Part shown: positions 9,101 through 16,455 of the stretch, piece by piece | How positions within the stretch are numbered: position 1 is the first letter of the stretch | How the letters are laid out: the number at the start of each line of letters is the position of its first letter | Origin: Poriferisodalis sp965198245 | GTDB lineage: Bacteria > Actinomycetota > Acidimicrobiia > Acidimicrobiales > Poriferisodalaceae | Direction of reading: 5' to 3' | Assembly (NCBI RefSeq): GCF_965198245.1 | Contig: NZ_OZ240249.1 | Coordinates: 2,356,001-2,420,000, forward strand | Length of the DNA stretch: 64,000 nt | The notes under the pieces: generated by a model | What the model saw: the letters and a program-made list of their open reading frames with translations, nothing else | The model's database searches: none | Told to the model about the DNA's origin: nothing | Position numbers and translations under genes: made by a program

Positions 9101-11308
9101 TATTCGTTGGGGCCTGTCGGTGCAGCGTTGTTCGATATCGACGCGGCCTCAGGCCGGTTGCTGACTCGGCGCGGGGTGGTGTTGGATCACGAGGCGAGGT
9201 CGTCCTATGAGGTGACGGTGACGGTTCGTGATCCGTCGGGCGAGACCGACTTCCAGCAGGTCGCGGTCTCGGTGACCGATGTGAACGAGGCGCCGGTGAT
9301 CACCGGAGGCGACGTGGAGGTCTATGCCGAGGACCGTGCTGATGCTGTTGGTTCGTTCACGGCGGTCGATCCCGAAGGCGAAGCGGTCACCTGGAGCCTG
9401 GCAGGCGCCGACAGCGCGGACTTCGAGATCGACGACTCCGGCAGCCTCAGGTGGGTCGTGCCGCCCGACTACGAACAGCGTGCCGACGCCGACCGGGACA
9501 ACGACTACGAGGTCGTCGTCGTGGCCGAGGACGAACAGCAGTTGCCCGGCGAATATTCGGTGACGGTGCGGGTGACTGATGTGAATGAGACGCCGACGGT
9601 CAGTTGTGTGAGCAGCCGGTGCGCCCACGACGTCCAAAGCGGCCACACGGCCATCTCGTGGCGAGAAGAGCGCGACGGGGTCGTCGGCGTTTTCTCCGGC
9701 GCCGATCCCGAGGGCGTGTCGGTCACGTGGTCGCTCGGGGGCCCCGACGGCGAGGACTTCGAGATCGACGACTCCGGCATCCTCAGATGGGTCGCGCCAC
9801 CCGACTACGAACAGCGTGCCGACGCCGACCGGGGCAACGACTATGCGGTGGTCGTGCAAGCGTCCGACGGCAACACTGACGGCGCCCTCACGGTCACGGT
9901 CACGGTCACCGACGTCGAAGAGCCCGGGACACTGAAGCTGGAGCTGTCGGGCTCGCTGCCTGAGGTGGGCAAGCCGCTGAGGGCGGTCTTGGACGACCCC
10001 GACAAGCCGTTGACTGCTCACGACTGGACGTGGCGCCGTTCTGGGGACCGCGACGATCCGGCAAGCTGGGAGCTCATCGACGGCGCGACGGCATCGACCT
10101 ACCGGCCTGTCGCCGCCGATGCGGGCCACTGGCTGCGGGTGGATGTCGCCTACAAGGACGCCCACAGCCCGAACGATCAGAGCGAGGCCCCTGACAAAAG
10201 ACCCCCAGCAGCGGTAACGATCAACTCTGTGCCGGCCCCCACCAACACCAACAACAACAGCAGCAGCAGCAGCAGCGGCAGCAGCAGCGGCAGCAGCAGA
10301 GGCGGCAGCGGAGGCGGAGGCGGAGGCGGCGATTTTGATGTGGGTGTCGCGACTTTCGTGGTGGCCAACGGATGGAGCCCCGCCGACATCGGGGCCGCGT
10401 CGGTGCTCGCAGCGCGCACCGCAGACGCAGCGGTGCTCTACACCGCAGGCGACGAACTGTCAGAACAGACCCGGCTGCTGCTGCGCGAAACACTGCCCGC
10501 CGAGGTGATCATCGTGGGCGGCAACACAGCAGTGACCCGCAATGTGCGCACCCAGATCCGCGCCGCGTCATCTGAATCGGCCCTCACACGCATCACCGGG
10601 CAGGACCGCGCCGACACCGCAGCAGCCACAGCACGACGCATTCTGGGCACACCCGCCACAGCAGGCCGCGTCACGCTCGTCATCGCCAACGGCTGGTCCC
10701 CCCCAGACATCGGCGCCGCCGCCGCCCTGGCCGCGCGCAGCAGCCGCTCAGCAGTGCTCTACACCCAGACCGCCAGACTGCCCACGCCATCAGCAGCACT
10801 GCTGGCCGACTATGAGGTCGCACGAGTGATCCTCATCGGCGGCACCGCCGCCATCAACGACGATGTGCACGACAAGATCGCCGCCGCCGCAGGCACAGAC
10901 ACGAACATCACACGGCTCACCGGCACCGACCGCACCCACACCGCCGCCGCCACAGCACGACGAGTCCTGGGCAACCCCGCCGCAGCCCCCGACAGCATCA
11001 CCCTGGTCATCGCCAACGGCTGGTCCCCGCCCGACATCGGCGTCGCAGCAGCACTCGCCGCCGCCACCCCCAACGCCGCAGTCGCCTACACCGCACAAGA
11101 CACCCTGCCCGACACCACCACAGCATTCATCCACGACTACCGACCCACCCAGATCATCATCATCGGCGGCCGCACCGCAATCGCCAACAACGTACGCACA
11201 GCCATCACCCAGACCGCCCCCGACAGTGCCGACATCCGCCGCATCACCGGTGCCACCCGCACCGACACCGCCGCCCGCGCCGCACGCCGCATCCTCGCCA
11301 ACCTCTGA
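3158..11308 (+). CDS. Giant secreted kexin/subtilisin-type protease with P-domain, cadherin repeats and CWB2 anchor
   Basis: 2,716 residues. A signal peptide (Arg-rich start, hydrophobic core, cleavage after DALA near residue 43) shows export. Domains in order: Fn3 (45-145), three PPC-like domains (149-495), peptidase S8 (about 505-860), P-domain (about 872-992), Fn3 (995-1095), about ten cadherin-like repeats interrupted by two Trp-rich modules (1100-2358), a Ser-rich linker (2360-2390), and three CWB2 repeats (2393-2716). The catalytic set is intact: Asp561 in VVDSGLD, His596 in GHGTAVAG, oxyanion Asn694 in AAGNGD, Ser775 in GGTSAAAP. S8 followed by a P-domain is the layout of proprotein convertases. 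GTG start, chosen because the signal peptide follows directly. Inferred role: protease held at the wall by CWB2, acting on surface or extracellular proteins. Substrates cannot be read from the sequence. Confidence 0.9.
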   Translation: MKASGSLLGHLTVARLKRAALVVFLFAGTLALPVLTGDDALAQTPPAAPTITAVGPGDEALTVAWSAPAGVTGISSYDLRFIDSSSSAADKADDANWRPLDPAWEAGSLRVIVTGLVNDTSYDVQVRAVTTSEGDWSSTETGTPTDPGSSRENATAIVDELPVRGVLDSSADDDWFLFSISDEREYVIVTTGDTDTYGTLYRGSTIVPIAFNDDSNLTSAPLNFKLDGKLSAGTYYLKVTGADDATGDYTLWLQTFADTTGVSDATGIDLDSSSVAVFHGTGATSTSQLSDVDFFKLELATATTITARASGFVADTVGAILDADGSVVASNDDAWLEPSHEQFALRTTLAAGTYYIRVKPFEGDAAGLYYLHVYESPDPGNSRPTAAEIGTSTTAGGTIDSASDYFTFTLDRSTRIVLVGVGEANIEATVQDSAGQVLGLNYYALVHRFFSGNLYAFAIFDTLEAGTYYLKVDGDQPGDTGEYLVLLRPDAGYERLADICSEARTSTPADIADPLYGCQWHLDNDGQFGGTAGEDINIDDAVLGSVWDIATGSGINVKVVDSGLDYLHEDLLDNVDTDKNHSYRSVRDVFSDPSGHGTAVAGLIAAGDNSSGVRGVAPRVTIYGYDLVSASSSLNAADAVARDRQTTSVSNHSYGVPDSPRASRATRLWEMAIDAGVTEGDDGKGVVYVWAAGNGDDNGDYASLAEAVTYYGVIAVCAVDHRGKRSYYSEWGPNLWVCAPSDSTPKDHPLGIVTTPGIMTTRPYSTYRDTFGGTSAAAPIVSGVVALVREVNPTLTWRDVKLILAASARTNNATISGWEAGARKYGSTASDCTTPSECYSFNHQYGFGVVDASAAVALAQNWTNVADMRTATAADATRRRIASTNGTATGTVDLGGDVDFVEFVEINIDFNAPFFRDLNIELVSPSGATSVLTERNSFDCRRPATSCALTGEFRFGSARHLGEDPRGTWTLRVSDRVAGGTANVVRSWDLKVYGHRQAPGPVPLRYVQPASGSLIVAWDGPDSTGTSPLTGYDLRHIRSDATDKSDANWTVITGAGSLSSRSHTIENLTDGVQRDVQVRAVGDRTGEWSTTARGTPGATNSEPFFVDGESTIRMLAENVGSGADVGSAVTASDAESDSFTYSLSGVDAASFELDASTGQIMTAFDPDFESREKYTVTISVSDSKDAAGDADSAVDDTIAVSVVVIDHNEPPIVVGPPAIDVVEGTQTPVGSYTVTDPEGQDISGLDIEGPDAAEFDYNRATFHFTGRAPISFRQDPDHVRPDFEDRLDANGDNVYEIQIVTSDGRHTTTFDVTVTVTDVNEAPTLTYDSRDIATVDENGIATGLSFSVNDPENDSIEWTLSGADEPDFDVSGGVSGAVLTFKDPPDFEMPTDRGGNNIYNVNVEASDGANLVSLPVVVVVRGVNEPAVISGLSARNFPENSTGVVADYGANDPEEGEGVAWSLSGADRGFFEISSGGVLRFAQSADPPDHEAARGDTYRVTVQASDGKDDLGNLDSSVDDRFDVTVTVTDVNEKPVFPTGVADMATVVEGRTVTGLSFSVDDPEGDRIVWTLSGADRLVFDISGGVLAFKDPPDFEMPADQGGNNTYNVDVEASDGANLESLPVVVVVEGVNEPPVIGGPPARNYPENGTGVVADFSANDPEEHERVAWSLSGADRGFFEIDSGGVLRFAESAGPPDHEAARGDTYRVTVEASDGKNGLGSLDSSVDDRFDVTVTVTNVDEAPVITSGPVGGSVSEGAVGVFAYAARDPEGDIVSWTLRGPDGAALRIDEFGVVGFDPVPDFEAPVDAGRNNSYAVVVVATAGSLEDTRGLTVSVVNVDELGGFGPFSRPQAGTALTAVLSDPDGGVGGAVWSWERSQVGSRSGWALISGAGSRSYEPVGGDVGRYLRVSVSYRDREGPGKGVMSSSLGPVLAAPLTNQPPTFPYAVTVVRVVPEDSPAGTSIGAPVEASDPDAADQGFLTYSLGPVGAALFDIDAASGRLLTRRGVVLDHEARSSYEVTVTVRDPSGETDFQQVAVSVTDVNEAPVITGGDVEVYAEDRADAVGSFTAVDPEGEAVTWSLAGADSADFEIDDSGSLRWVVPPDYEQRADADRDNDYEVVVVAEDEQQLPGEYSVTVRVTDVNETPTVSCVSSRCAHDVQSGHTAISWREERDGVVGVFSGADPEGVSVTWSLGGPDGEDFEIDDSGILRWVAPPDYEQRADADRGNDYAVVVQASDGNTDGALTVTVTVTDVEEPGTLKLELSGSLPEVGKPLRAVLDDPDKPLTAHDWTWRRSGDRDDPASWELIDGATASTYRPVAADAGHWLRVDVAYKDAHSPNDQSEAPDKRPPAAVTINSVPAPTNTNNNSSSSSSGSSSGSSRGGSGGGGGGGDFDVGVATFVVANGWSPADIGAASVLAARTADAAVLYTAGDELSEQTRLLLRETLPAEVIIVGGNTAVTRNVRTQIRAASSESALTRITGQDRADTAAATARRILGTPATAGRVTLVIANGWSPPDIGAAAALAARSSRSAVLYTQTARLPTPSAALLADYEVARVILIGGTAAINDDVHDKIAAAAGTDTNITRLTGTDRTHTAAATARRVLGNPAAAPDSITLVIANGWSPPDIGVAAALAAATPNAAVAYTAQDTLPDTTTAFIHDYRPTQIIIIGGRTAIANNVRTAITQTAPDSADIRRITGATRTDTAARAARRILANL
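7112..8371 (+). repeat. Duplicated two-repeat cadherin block inside the giant protease
   Basis: The stretch 7112-7747 (212 codons) is repeated as 7748-8371 (208 codons); a four-residue indel accounts for the length difference. Both copies share long identical stretches such as the coding for FKDPPDFEMP and for PDHEAARGDTYRVTV. A related block lies in the neighbouring paralogue at about 480-775. The high identity suggests recent duplication or gene conversion. Confidence 0.8.
10234..10332 (+). repeat. AAC/AGC/GGC triplet microsatellite encoding the Ser-Gly linker
   Basis: Near-pure triplet repeats (AAC, then AGC with GGC, then GGA/GGC) encode Asn, Ser and Gly just before the CWB2 domain of the giant protease. 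Slippage in units of three would alter the distance between the protease or cadherin stalk and the wall anchor while keeping the frame. Confidence 0.75.
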
Positions 11309-11327
11309 CCAGCCGCTCCGCCACGCT

Positions 11328-12578
11328 CTAGTTGCCGGGCAGTGTCACCGTCACCTCGGGCTCAAGCGGGGCAGGGCCTGTCTGGAAGTTCCGCACGACC
11401 TGACTCCAGGTGAGTTGCCACACCTTCCAGTTGGCACCCACGTATGCAGGGTCGGGCCGGTACGGGTGCACCCTCACCCCGAATTCCTGCCATTCGGGTG
11501 TGCTCACGATGTCGCTGCGCGCCGGGCGCGAACCGAACCGATCGCTCACGCCGAATTGGAAGAGAGGTTCGCCCATGGCGTCGATCAGTCGCCCGCCGAG
11601 GGATTGGTTCTGCGCTCCGGCGACGACTCCGGCATAGAACCCGATGCGAACGCAGTCATCGGACACCACCGCTATGTCGAGTGCTTCGGGCAGGCCGGGT
11701 TGGTACTTGGCATAGACCGACGGCAGCCCCGTGGTGCCCCACGTCATCGGCCGTCGACCACGCAGCGACTCCAGCGTCACAGGATCGGGATCATCCTGGC
11801 TGATCGGCCGCGGCGGGGGAGGCTCCCCGCCGGCAAAGCGCTCGAAGGTCGCGATCTCCCAACTCGGCGCAAGCTCGACGCCCCAACGCAGCATCTGGTC
11901 GAGAATCTGGGGCCACGGTGTCACCTCGTCACCGCCGCGTTCGGGATACAGCCGCTCGAGTGCAACCAGCAGATACACGCCCATCCGGCTCGTTGCGGCG
12001 TCCGGGATCACCGCAGTTCCGGCGTGGGCGGGATCGTGGAGAGCGTCGAGGCCGCGCGGCACCGGTGGCGGCAGGCGTTCAGCGTCGGGCAATTCGTCAA
12101 TGCGACGCTCGGGCACGACGTAGAACGACGGCAGGTAGTTCAGGCAGGCATCGAGATAGCTGATCGGCGTCAATGCGTGGGCGTCGACAGCGAGGTCTTC
12201 GACCAGCGGACCTGGCGCCAACGGCGCATAGGGCTGGGTGAGGCCACTGTCGATGACGTACTGCAGGTCAAGCGTGTCGATGCCCACCACAACATCGGCC
12301 ACGGGATGGGTACGGCTGCGTTCCAGCAACTCGATGACATCGTCGGGCGTGTCCTCCCGGAACACCACGATCTCGATGCCCGTCTCGGCGGTGAATGCTT
12401 CGAGGGCGTCGGCGGGCAGGTGGAAGTCGCGATATGTCAGGACGCGTACCGCAGCAGATCCCCGGTCCGTGTCCGCGCAGCCAGCGGCAAGGACGACCGC
12501 TGCGCACGCGAATGCGGCGAAGATCCGAACTCGCCGGGCGCCACTCCCGGCGAGTCGCTCACGGAAGGGGCTTGCCAT
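11328..12578 (-). CDS. ThiB-like thiamine ABC-type substrate-binding lipoprotein
   Basis: 416 residues from ATG 12578; a TTG five codons upstream is possible. The N-terminus has an Arg-rich stretch, a hydrophobic core and the lipobox LAAGC, with Cys34 as predicted lipid attachment site, so it should be a membrane-anchored extracytoplasmic protein. The mature part starts with VRVLTYRDF and VVGIDTLDLQYVIDSG, and later has YLDACLNY and PSVYAKYQPG, resembling the periplasmic thiamine-binding proteins ThiB/TbpA. The start overlaps the end of the thiamine pyrophosphokinase gene just upstream on the same strand, which supports a thiamine role. No permease or ATPase genes lie beside it, so any transporter partners must be elsewhere. 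It converges with the giant protease gene with 19 nt between them. Confidence 0.8.
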   Translation of the reverse strand: MASPFRERLAGSGARRVRIFAAFACAAVVLAAGCADTDRGSAAVRVLTYRDFHLPADALEAFTAETGIEIVVFREDTPDDVIELLERSRTHPVADVVVGIDTLDLQYVIDSGLTQPYAPLAPGPLVEDLAVDAHALTPISYLDACLNYLPSFYVVPERRIDELPDAERLPPPVPRGLDALHDPAHAGTAVIPDAATSRMGVYLLVALERLYPERGGDEVTPWPQILDQMLRWGVELAPSWEIATFERFAGGEPPPPRPISQDDPDPVTLESLRGRRPMTWGTTGLPSVYAKYQPGLPEALDIAVVSDDCVRIGFYAGVVAGAQNQSLGGRLIDAMGEPLFQFGVSDRFGSRPARSDIVSTPEWQEFGVRVHPYRPDPAYVGANWKVWQLTWSQVVRNFQTGPAPLEPEVTVTLPGN

Positions 12579-13263
12579 GTGTCTGTATCGCAAGAACGGT
12601 GCCCGCTTGTACTCCGAGGTGGGCCGAGGGTGCAGTGAGTTCGTTGCTCAGTCCGAGCGACGCCGCACTGAGGAGCGGAGCCGATCCGGTCAGGTTCCAT
12701 CGCAGCCCAGTCGTACGCACGCTGGCGGCTCCGCCCACGGCGAGCAGCGTCAGCAGATTCCCGTCGCCCGACGGCAATGCAATGGTCATGCCGGTGGTTG
12801 CAGCGCGTACGACACTCGTGCCGATGTAGGCCACGAGCGGCAGCGCGGCATAGCGAGGCCGTGCGAGCATCGTCACCGAGATCATCATGTGGTCGAGCCT
12901 GCCGCCGGCACCGCTCGCCAGCGCGATCTCTGTGGGGTCGAGCCCCCACGCGAAGCTCAGGGCCAAGTCCAGATCGCTGTGCGCCTTATGCCGATGGTGT
13001 CGCTGGACTACGAGGTCGGGCCACTCGTCACGCGTGCGCGCCAGCATTCCGGCATCGACCGAATCGAAGTCTCCGACGGCAACGTGGGGTCGCAAGCCCA
13101 GCCGCAGCGTGTGGGCCAAGCCACGATCTACGGCAATCACGCAGGTGGGCTCGCCGGGCGGGAGTCGACGAGGCGCGCTGGGACCGCCGTCGATGATCCA
13201 GACGCAGTGGGCATCGAGGTGTGCCCCGTCGGCGGACCACTCGCCAGATGCAGCCGGACTCAT
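12559..13263 (-). CDS. Thiamine pyrophosphokinase
   Basis: 234 residues. Transfers pyrophosphate from ATP to thiamine to make thiamine diphosphate in the cytoplasm. Visible signatures are VWIIDGGPS and AVDRGLAHTLRLGLRPHVAVGDFDS in the N-terminal half (the GDFDS motif is typical of TPK), then HSDLDLAL and GAGGRLDH, with a beta-rich C-terminal part. ATG start. It is the first gene of a two-gene unit with the ThiB-like lipoprotein and is divergent from the penicillin-binding protein gene; 77 nt separate the two starts. Confidence 0.85.
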   Translation of the reverse strand: MSPAASGEWSADGAHLDAHCVWIIDGGPSAPRRLPPGEPTCVIAVDRGLAHTLRLGLRPHVAVGDFDSVDAGMLARTRDEWPDLVVQRHHRHKAHSDLDLALSFAWGLDPTEIALASGAGGRLDHMMISVTMLARPRYAALPLVAYIGTSVVRAATTGMTIALPSGDGNLLTLLAVGGAASVRTTGLRWNLTGSAPLLSAASLGLSNELTAPSAHLGVQAGTVLAIQTHGKPLP

Positions 13264-13340
13264 GGCACCAGTGTGATGGGAAGCGGCCGGCTTGCGGCGC
13301 GCCGGGCGCGCGATGTCGGCCCGGTACCTTGCAGTTCAAC

Positions 13341-15608
13341 GTGGACATCGCCCGCCGGCTGGCCCGGCTGCCCCTACTCGCCGTGATGATCGCGCTCTGC
13401 GCAGCCGTCGTCACGATCGGCGCCCGCGCCTCCGCGCCCCATGTCGCAAGCACCCTCGACGCCGTCGAACGCGACCGCGATCACATCACGATCGACTTGC
13501 GGCCCGGGGCTCAGCGGACCCAGGTATTTGACTCCGACGGCAATCCGATCGGCATCCTGCTCAATGACATCGACCGTGAGATCATCACGCTCGACCAGGT
13601 GCCCGACGAAGTCCTTGCCACGATCGTGGCGGTGGAGGACAGCAAGTTCTGGCTCCACAACGGTGTGGATCTGCGGGCGACTGCACGCGCACTGGTGTCG
13701 AACGTGTCCGCTGGCGGGATTGCGTCAGGTGGCTCCACGATCACCCAGCAGATCGTCAAGCTCCGTGTGGTGGGCAGCGAGCGCAGCTTCAACCGCAAGA
13801 TCCGCGAGGCGGTGATTGCGGCCCGGCTCGAGGAAGATTTCTCCAAGGAACAGATCCTCGAGTTCTACGTCAACGAGGTGTATCTCGGAAACGGGGCGTA
13901 CGGACTGCAAGCCGGGGCCGAGACCTACTTCGGCAAGGACGTTTCGACGCTCGACGTGGGCGATGGGGCATTCTTGGCAAGTCTCATTCGCAGCCCCGGC
14001 CTGTTTGACGGGTTCGATCAGAACATCTCCACGATGACCCGACGCCGCAGCAGGTCGCTGCAGCAAGCCGTCGATGCAAGGATCATCACGGAGGCCCAGC
14101 GGAACGCATTCGAACGGCGGCCGCTGCCAAGTCGCAACCTGTCGCCGCGTCGCACCGACGTGACGCTTCGACGTGACTACTTCTTGGTCGAAGTGCGGCG
14201 GGCCCTGCTGGCCAACCCAGCTCTCGGAGACACCTACCAAGCCCGCTTCAGCCAGGTGTTCGGCGGCGGTCTGAGAGTGTGGACGACGCTGCGTCCCGAG
14301 CTGCAAAGGGCTATGCGCACCTCCGTGGCGGAGGTCCTGCCGGAGGGCACGGGCGAATTCGAGGTGTCCATCGTCAGCGTCGATCCATCGACCGGAGCGG
14401 TGCTCGCGTTCATCGGCGGCCCTGCCTTCAGCGCTTCGGAATTCAACCTCGCCACCCAAGGCCGGCGCCAACCCGGATCGTCGTTCAAGCCCTACGTCCT
14501 CGCGGCCGCGATCGAGCGCGCCGGCCTCTATCCGTTCGACACGATCAGCGGGCAGGGGCCATGCGTGTTCCCCAATCCACCGCTCGAGGACTACAAGGTG
14601 AGCAACTTTGCCAACAGTCCAGGTCGGGTGGCCACGCTGGAGGGCCAGGCAACGGCCAGCTCGAACTGCGCGTTCGTGCGACTGGGCCTGGTCACGGGTC
14701 TGGATGAGGTCGTCGGGATGGCCAATCGCCTCATCGGCCGGTCGGGCGAGGACAGCTACCTGCCGTATCCGTCCATCTCGCTGGGCGCGCAGGAGATCAC
14801 GCCGCTCGAACAGGCCTTGGGTTTCGGCACGTTCGTCAACGGCGGAGTTCGGATGGAGCCGTTCTATGTGACCCGCATCGAGAACAACTTCGGGGAGGTG
14901 CTCTACGAGCATGCGCCGCACGGACGGCGGGTGGTGTCGTCGGTCACAGCCGATTGGGTGACTTCGGTTCTCGAGGAAAATGTGCGATCTGGCACCGGGA
15001 CGCGGGCGCAGCTTGCGAGCGGACAGGCCGCCGCCGGCAAGACCGGCACGACGCAGTCTTTTCATGACGCCTGGTTCGTGGGCTTCACGCCGCACATGTC
15101 GACCGCAGTGTGGATGGGCCATCCCGACGAGCAGGTCCCGATGGGCGAAATCCAGAGTCGGCGGGCCACCGGGGGCTGGATCCCGGCGCGCATCTGGTCC
15201 GCCTACATGGAACGGGCTCTGGGGGACACGCAACTGCGAGGATTCCCGCCCGCGCCGCCCCCGTCTCGAGCCAGCCAGTACCTGTTCCTGTCCGGGGATA
15301 CCTGCTCGATCGCCGTAGCGGTGACGCCGTCGGAGCCTCCGCTCGAATTCGACCTGCCATGCAGCATGGTTCGCCCAACCGAGGACAACGAATTCGAGCC
15401 TCTGCCCGATGCGCTCTGCAAGGTTGCAGTGCCGGCAGCCGATGGCGAGACGAGGTTCGAGTGGATCCGCTGCACCCAGATCGCAACCGAGCTCAGGGCG
15501 CGAGCGACCGAACCCGTGGGCGATACTGACGAATCCATCCCGCAGGACAGCACAGATCAAACTGGTGGAGATCCCGGCGGGGACGGAACACAAGACGACC
15601 AGGCCTGA
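13341..15608 (+). CDS. Class A penicillin-binding protein (glycosyltransferase-transpeptidase)
   Basis: 755 residues. Polymerises lipid II and cross-links peptidoglycan outside the membrane. The GTG at 13341 is chosen because it puts the membrane anchor (LLAVMIALCAAVVTIG) at the N-terminus; the frame is open upstream but would overlap the divergent thiamine gene. GT51 domain: VEDSKFWLHNGVD with catalytic Glu99, GGSTITQQIVK, and EFYVNEVYLGNGAYG. Transpeptidase domain: SSFK with Ser380, SSN, and KTGTT with Lys567. After about residue 640 the tail is Pro- and Asp-rich and has paired cysteines (DTCSIAV, LPCSM, ALCKV, IRCTQ), possibly forming disulfides outside the cell. No PASTA domain is seen. 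Confidence 0.93.
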   Translation: MDIARRLARLPLLAVMIALCAAVVTIGARASAPHVASTLDAVERDRDHITIDLRPGAQRTQVFDSDGNPIGILLNDIDREIITLDQVPDEVLATIVAVEDSKFWLHNGVDLRATARALVSNVSAGGIASGGSTITQQIVKLRVVGSERSFNRKIREAVIAARLEEDFSKEQILEFYVNEVYLGNGAYGLQAGAETYFGKDVSTLDVGDGAFLASLIRSPGLFDGFDQNISTMTRRRSRSLQQAVDARIITEAQRNAFERRPLPSRNLSPRRTDVTLRRDYFLVEVRRALLANPALGDTYQARFSQVFGGGLRVWTTLRPELQRAMRTSVAEVLPEGTGEFEVSIVSVDPSTGAVLAFIGGPAFSASEFNLATQGRRQPGSSFKPYVLAAAIERAGLYPFDTISGQGPCVFPNPPLEDYKVSNFANSPGRVATLEGQATASSNCAFVRLGLVTGLDEVVGMANRLIGRSGEDSYLPYPSISLGAQEITPLEQALGFGTFVNGGVRMEPFYVTRIENNFGEVLYEHAPHGRRVVSSVTADWVTSVLEENVRSGTGTRAQLASGQAAAGKTGTTQSFHDAWFVGFTPHMSTAVWMGHPDEQVPMGEIQSRRATGGWIPARIWSAYMERALGDTQLRGFPPAPPPSRASQYLFLSGDTCSIAVAVTPSEPPLEFDLPCSMVRPTEDNEFEPLPDALCKVAVPAADGETRFEWIRCTQIATELRARATEPVGDTDESIPQDSTDQTGGDPGGDGTQDDQA

Positions 15609-15642
15609 GCCCGATGCACGTTCACTCGACCACTGGACACCG

Positions 15643-16413
15643 ATGACCTCAGACGTTTCCGAGCCAGGTGCTCCCACCGATGACCCCGGCGCCTCGTCGA
15701 GCGGGCTGGCAGCACTCGGCCAGCTCGCGGACCTCGACGTTCGGCTGGAACAGATCGATCATCACGTCAAGCACCTGCCTGAGCGCGAGACCCGCACCGG
15801 TATCGCGGCCGAGCTTGCCGAACTGGTATCTGAGGCAAGGCTGCTTGACGCTCAGATCGGGGACCTGGAACGCCAGCAGCGCCGGCACGAAGATGAGGTC
15901 GCACGCATCGAGGCCAAGCGTGCGCACAACTCCGAGCGATTGTACGAGAGCCACCTGACGTCGCCCAAGGAGGCGGAAGCGCTCACTGCAGAGGCAGAGT
16001 CGCTCGGACGGCGTCAGATAGAGATCGAGGACCAGATCCTCGAATTGATGGAACAGCTTGAGCCGCTCAGCAGCGCCCGAGCCGATCTGGCAAGGCGCCA
16101 CGCAGCAGCGACGGAACGCATGGCAGCAACCGACGCTGCAATCGCCGCCGCAGAGAGCGAGGCCAGCACTCAGCACAACGACGTGATCGCCGAGCGGGAG
16201 GCGCTCGTCGGCTCAGCCGATCCCGATCTGGTGTCGGTCTATGAGGAGCGCCGGGCGGTTGGCCGGGGCGCTCCTGTCGTGGGTCGGCTCGTCGGCACCA
16301 CCTGCAGCGCGTGTCACCTCGAAGTCCCCTCGGTCGAGTTCGAGCGCATCGTGCACCTCGAACCCGACGTCTTGGCCGAGTGTCCCCAGTGTGGGGCACT
16401 GCTCGTGCGCTGA
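15643..16413 (+). CDS. Coiled-coil protein with C-terminal C4 zinc ribbon (DUF164/FlgZ-type family)
   Basis: 256 residues from ATG 15643. Residues about 20-180 are charged and Glu/Ala/Arg-rich with heptad character, predicting a long helical hairpin. The C-terminus carries two Cys pairs, TCSACHLEV and CPQCGALLV, forming a C4 zinc ribbon. This layout is typical of the widespread zf-RING_7/DUF164 family; function in actinobacteria is poorly defined. It lies 34 nt after the penicillin-binding protein gene, probably in the same transcript. Confidence 0.82.
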   Translation: MTSDVSEPGAPTDDPGASSSGLAALGQLADLDVRLEQIDHHVKHLPERETRTGIAAELAELVSEARLLDAQIGDLERQQRRHEDEVARIEAKRAHNSERLYESHLTSPKEAEALTAEAESLGRRQIEIEDQILELMEQLEPLSSARADLARRHAAATERMAATDAAIAAAESEASTQHNDVIAEREALVGSADPDLVSVYEERRAVGRGAPVVGRLVGTTCSACHLEVPSVEFERIVHLEPDVLAECPQCGALLVR

Positions 16414-16455
16414 GCCGGTGGATCCACTGGCCCAGCCACGCAGGGGAACGCGCTG

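Noticed and set aside
10863..12638. 591-residue plus-strand frame crossing the end of the protease gene and the ThiB-like gene
   Set aside because: It is a shadow of the CWB2 coding in another frame followed by the complement of the lipoprotein; Pro/Thr/Ser-rich without domains.
13725..15677. 650-residue frame antisense to the class A PBP
   Set aside because: The sense frame has complete PBP motifs; the antisense frame has none.
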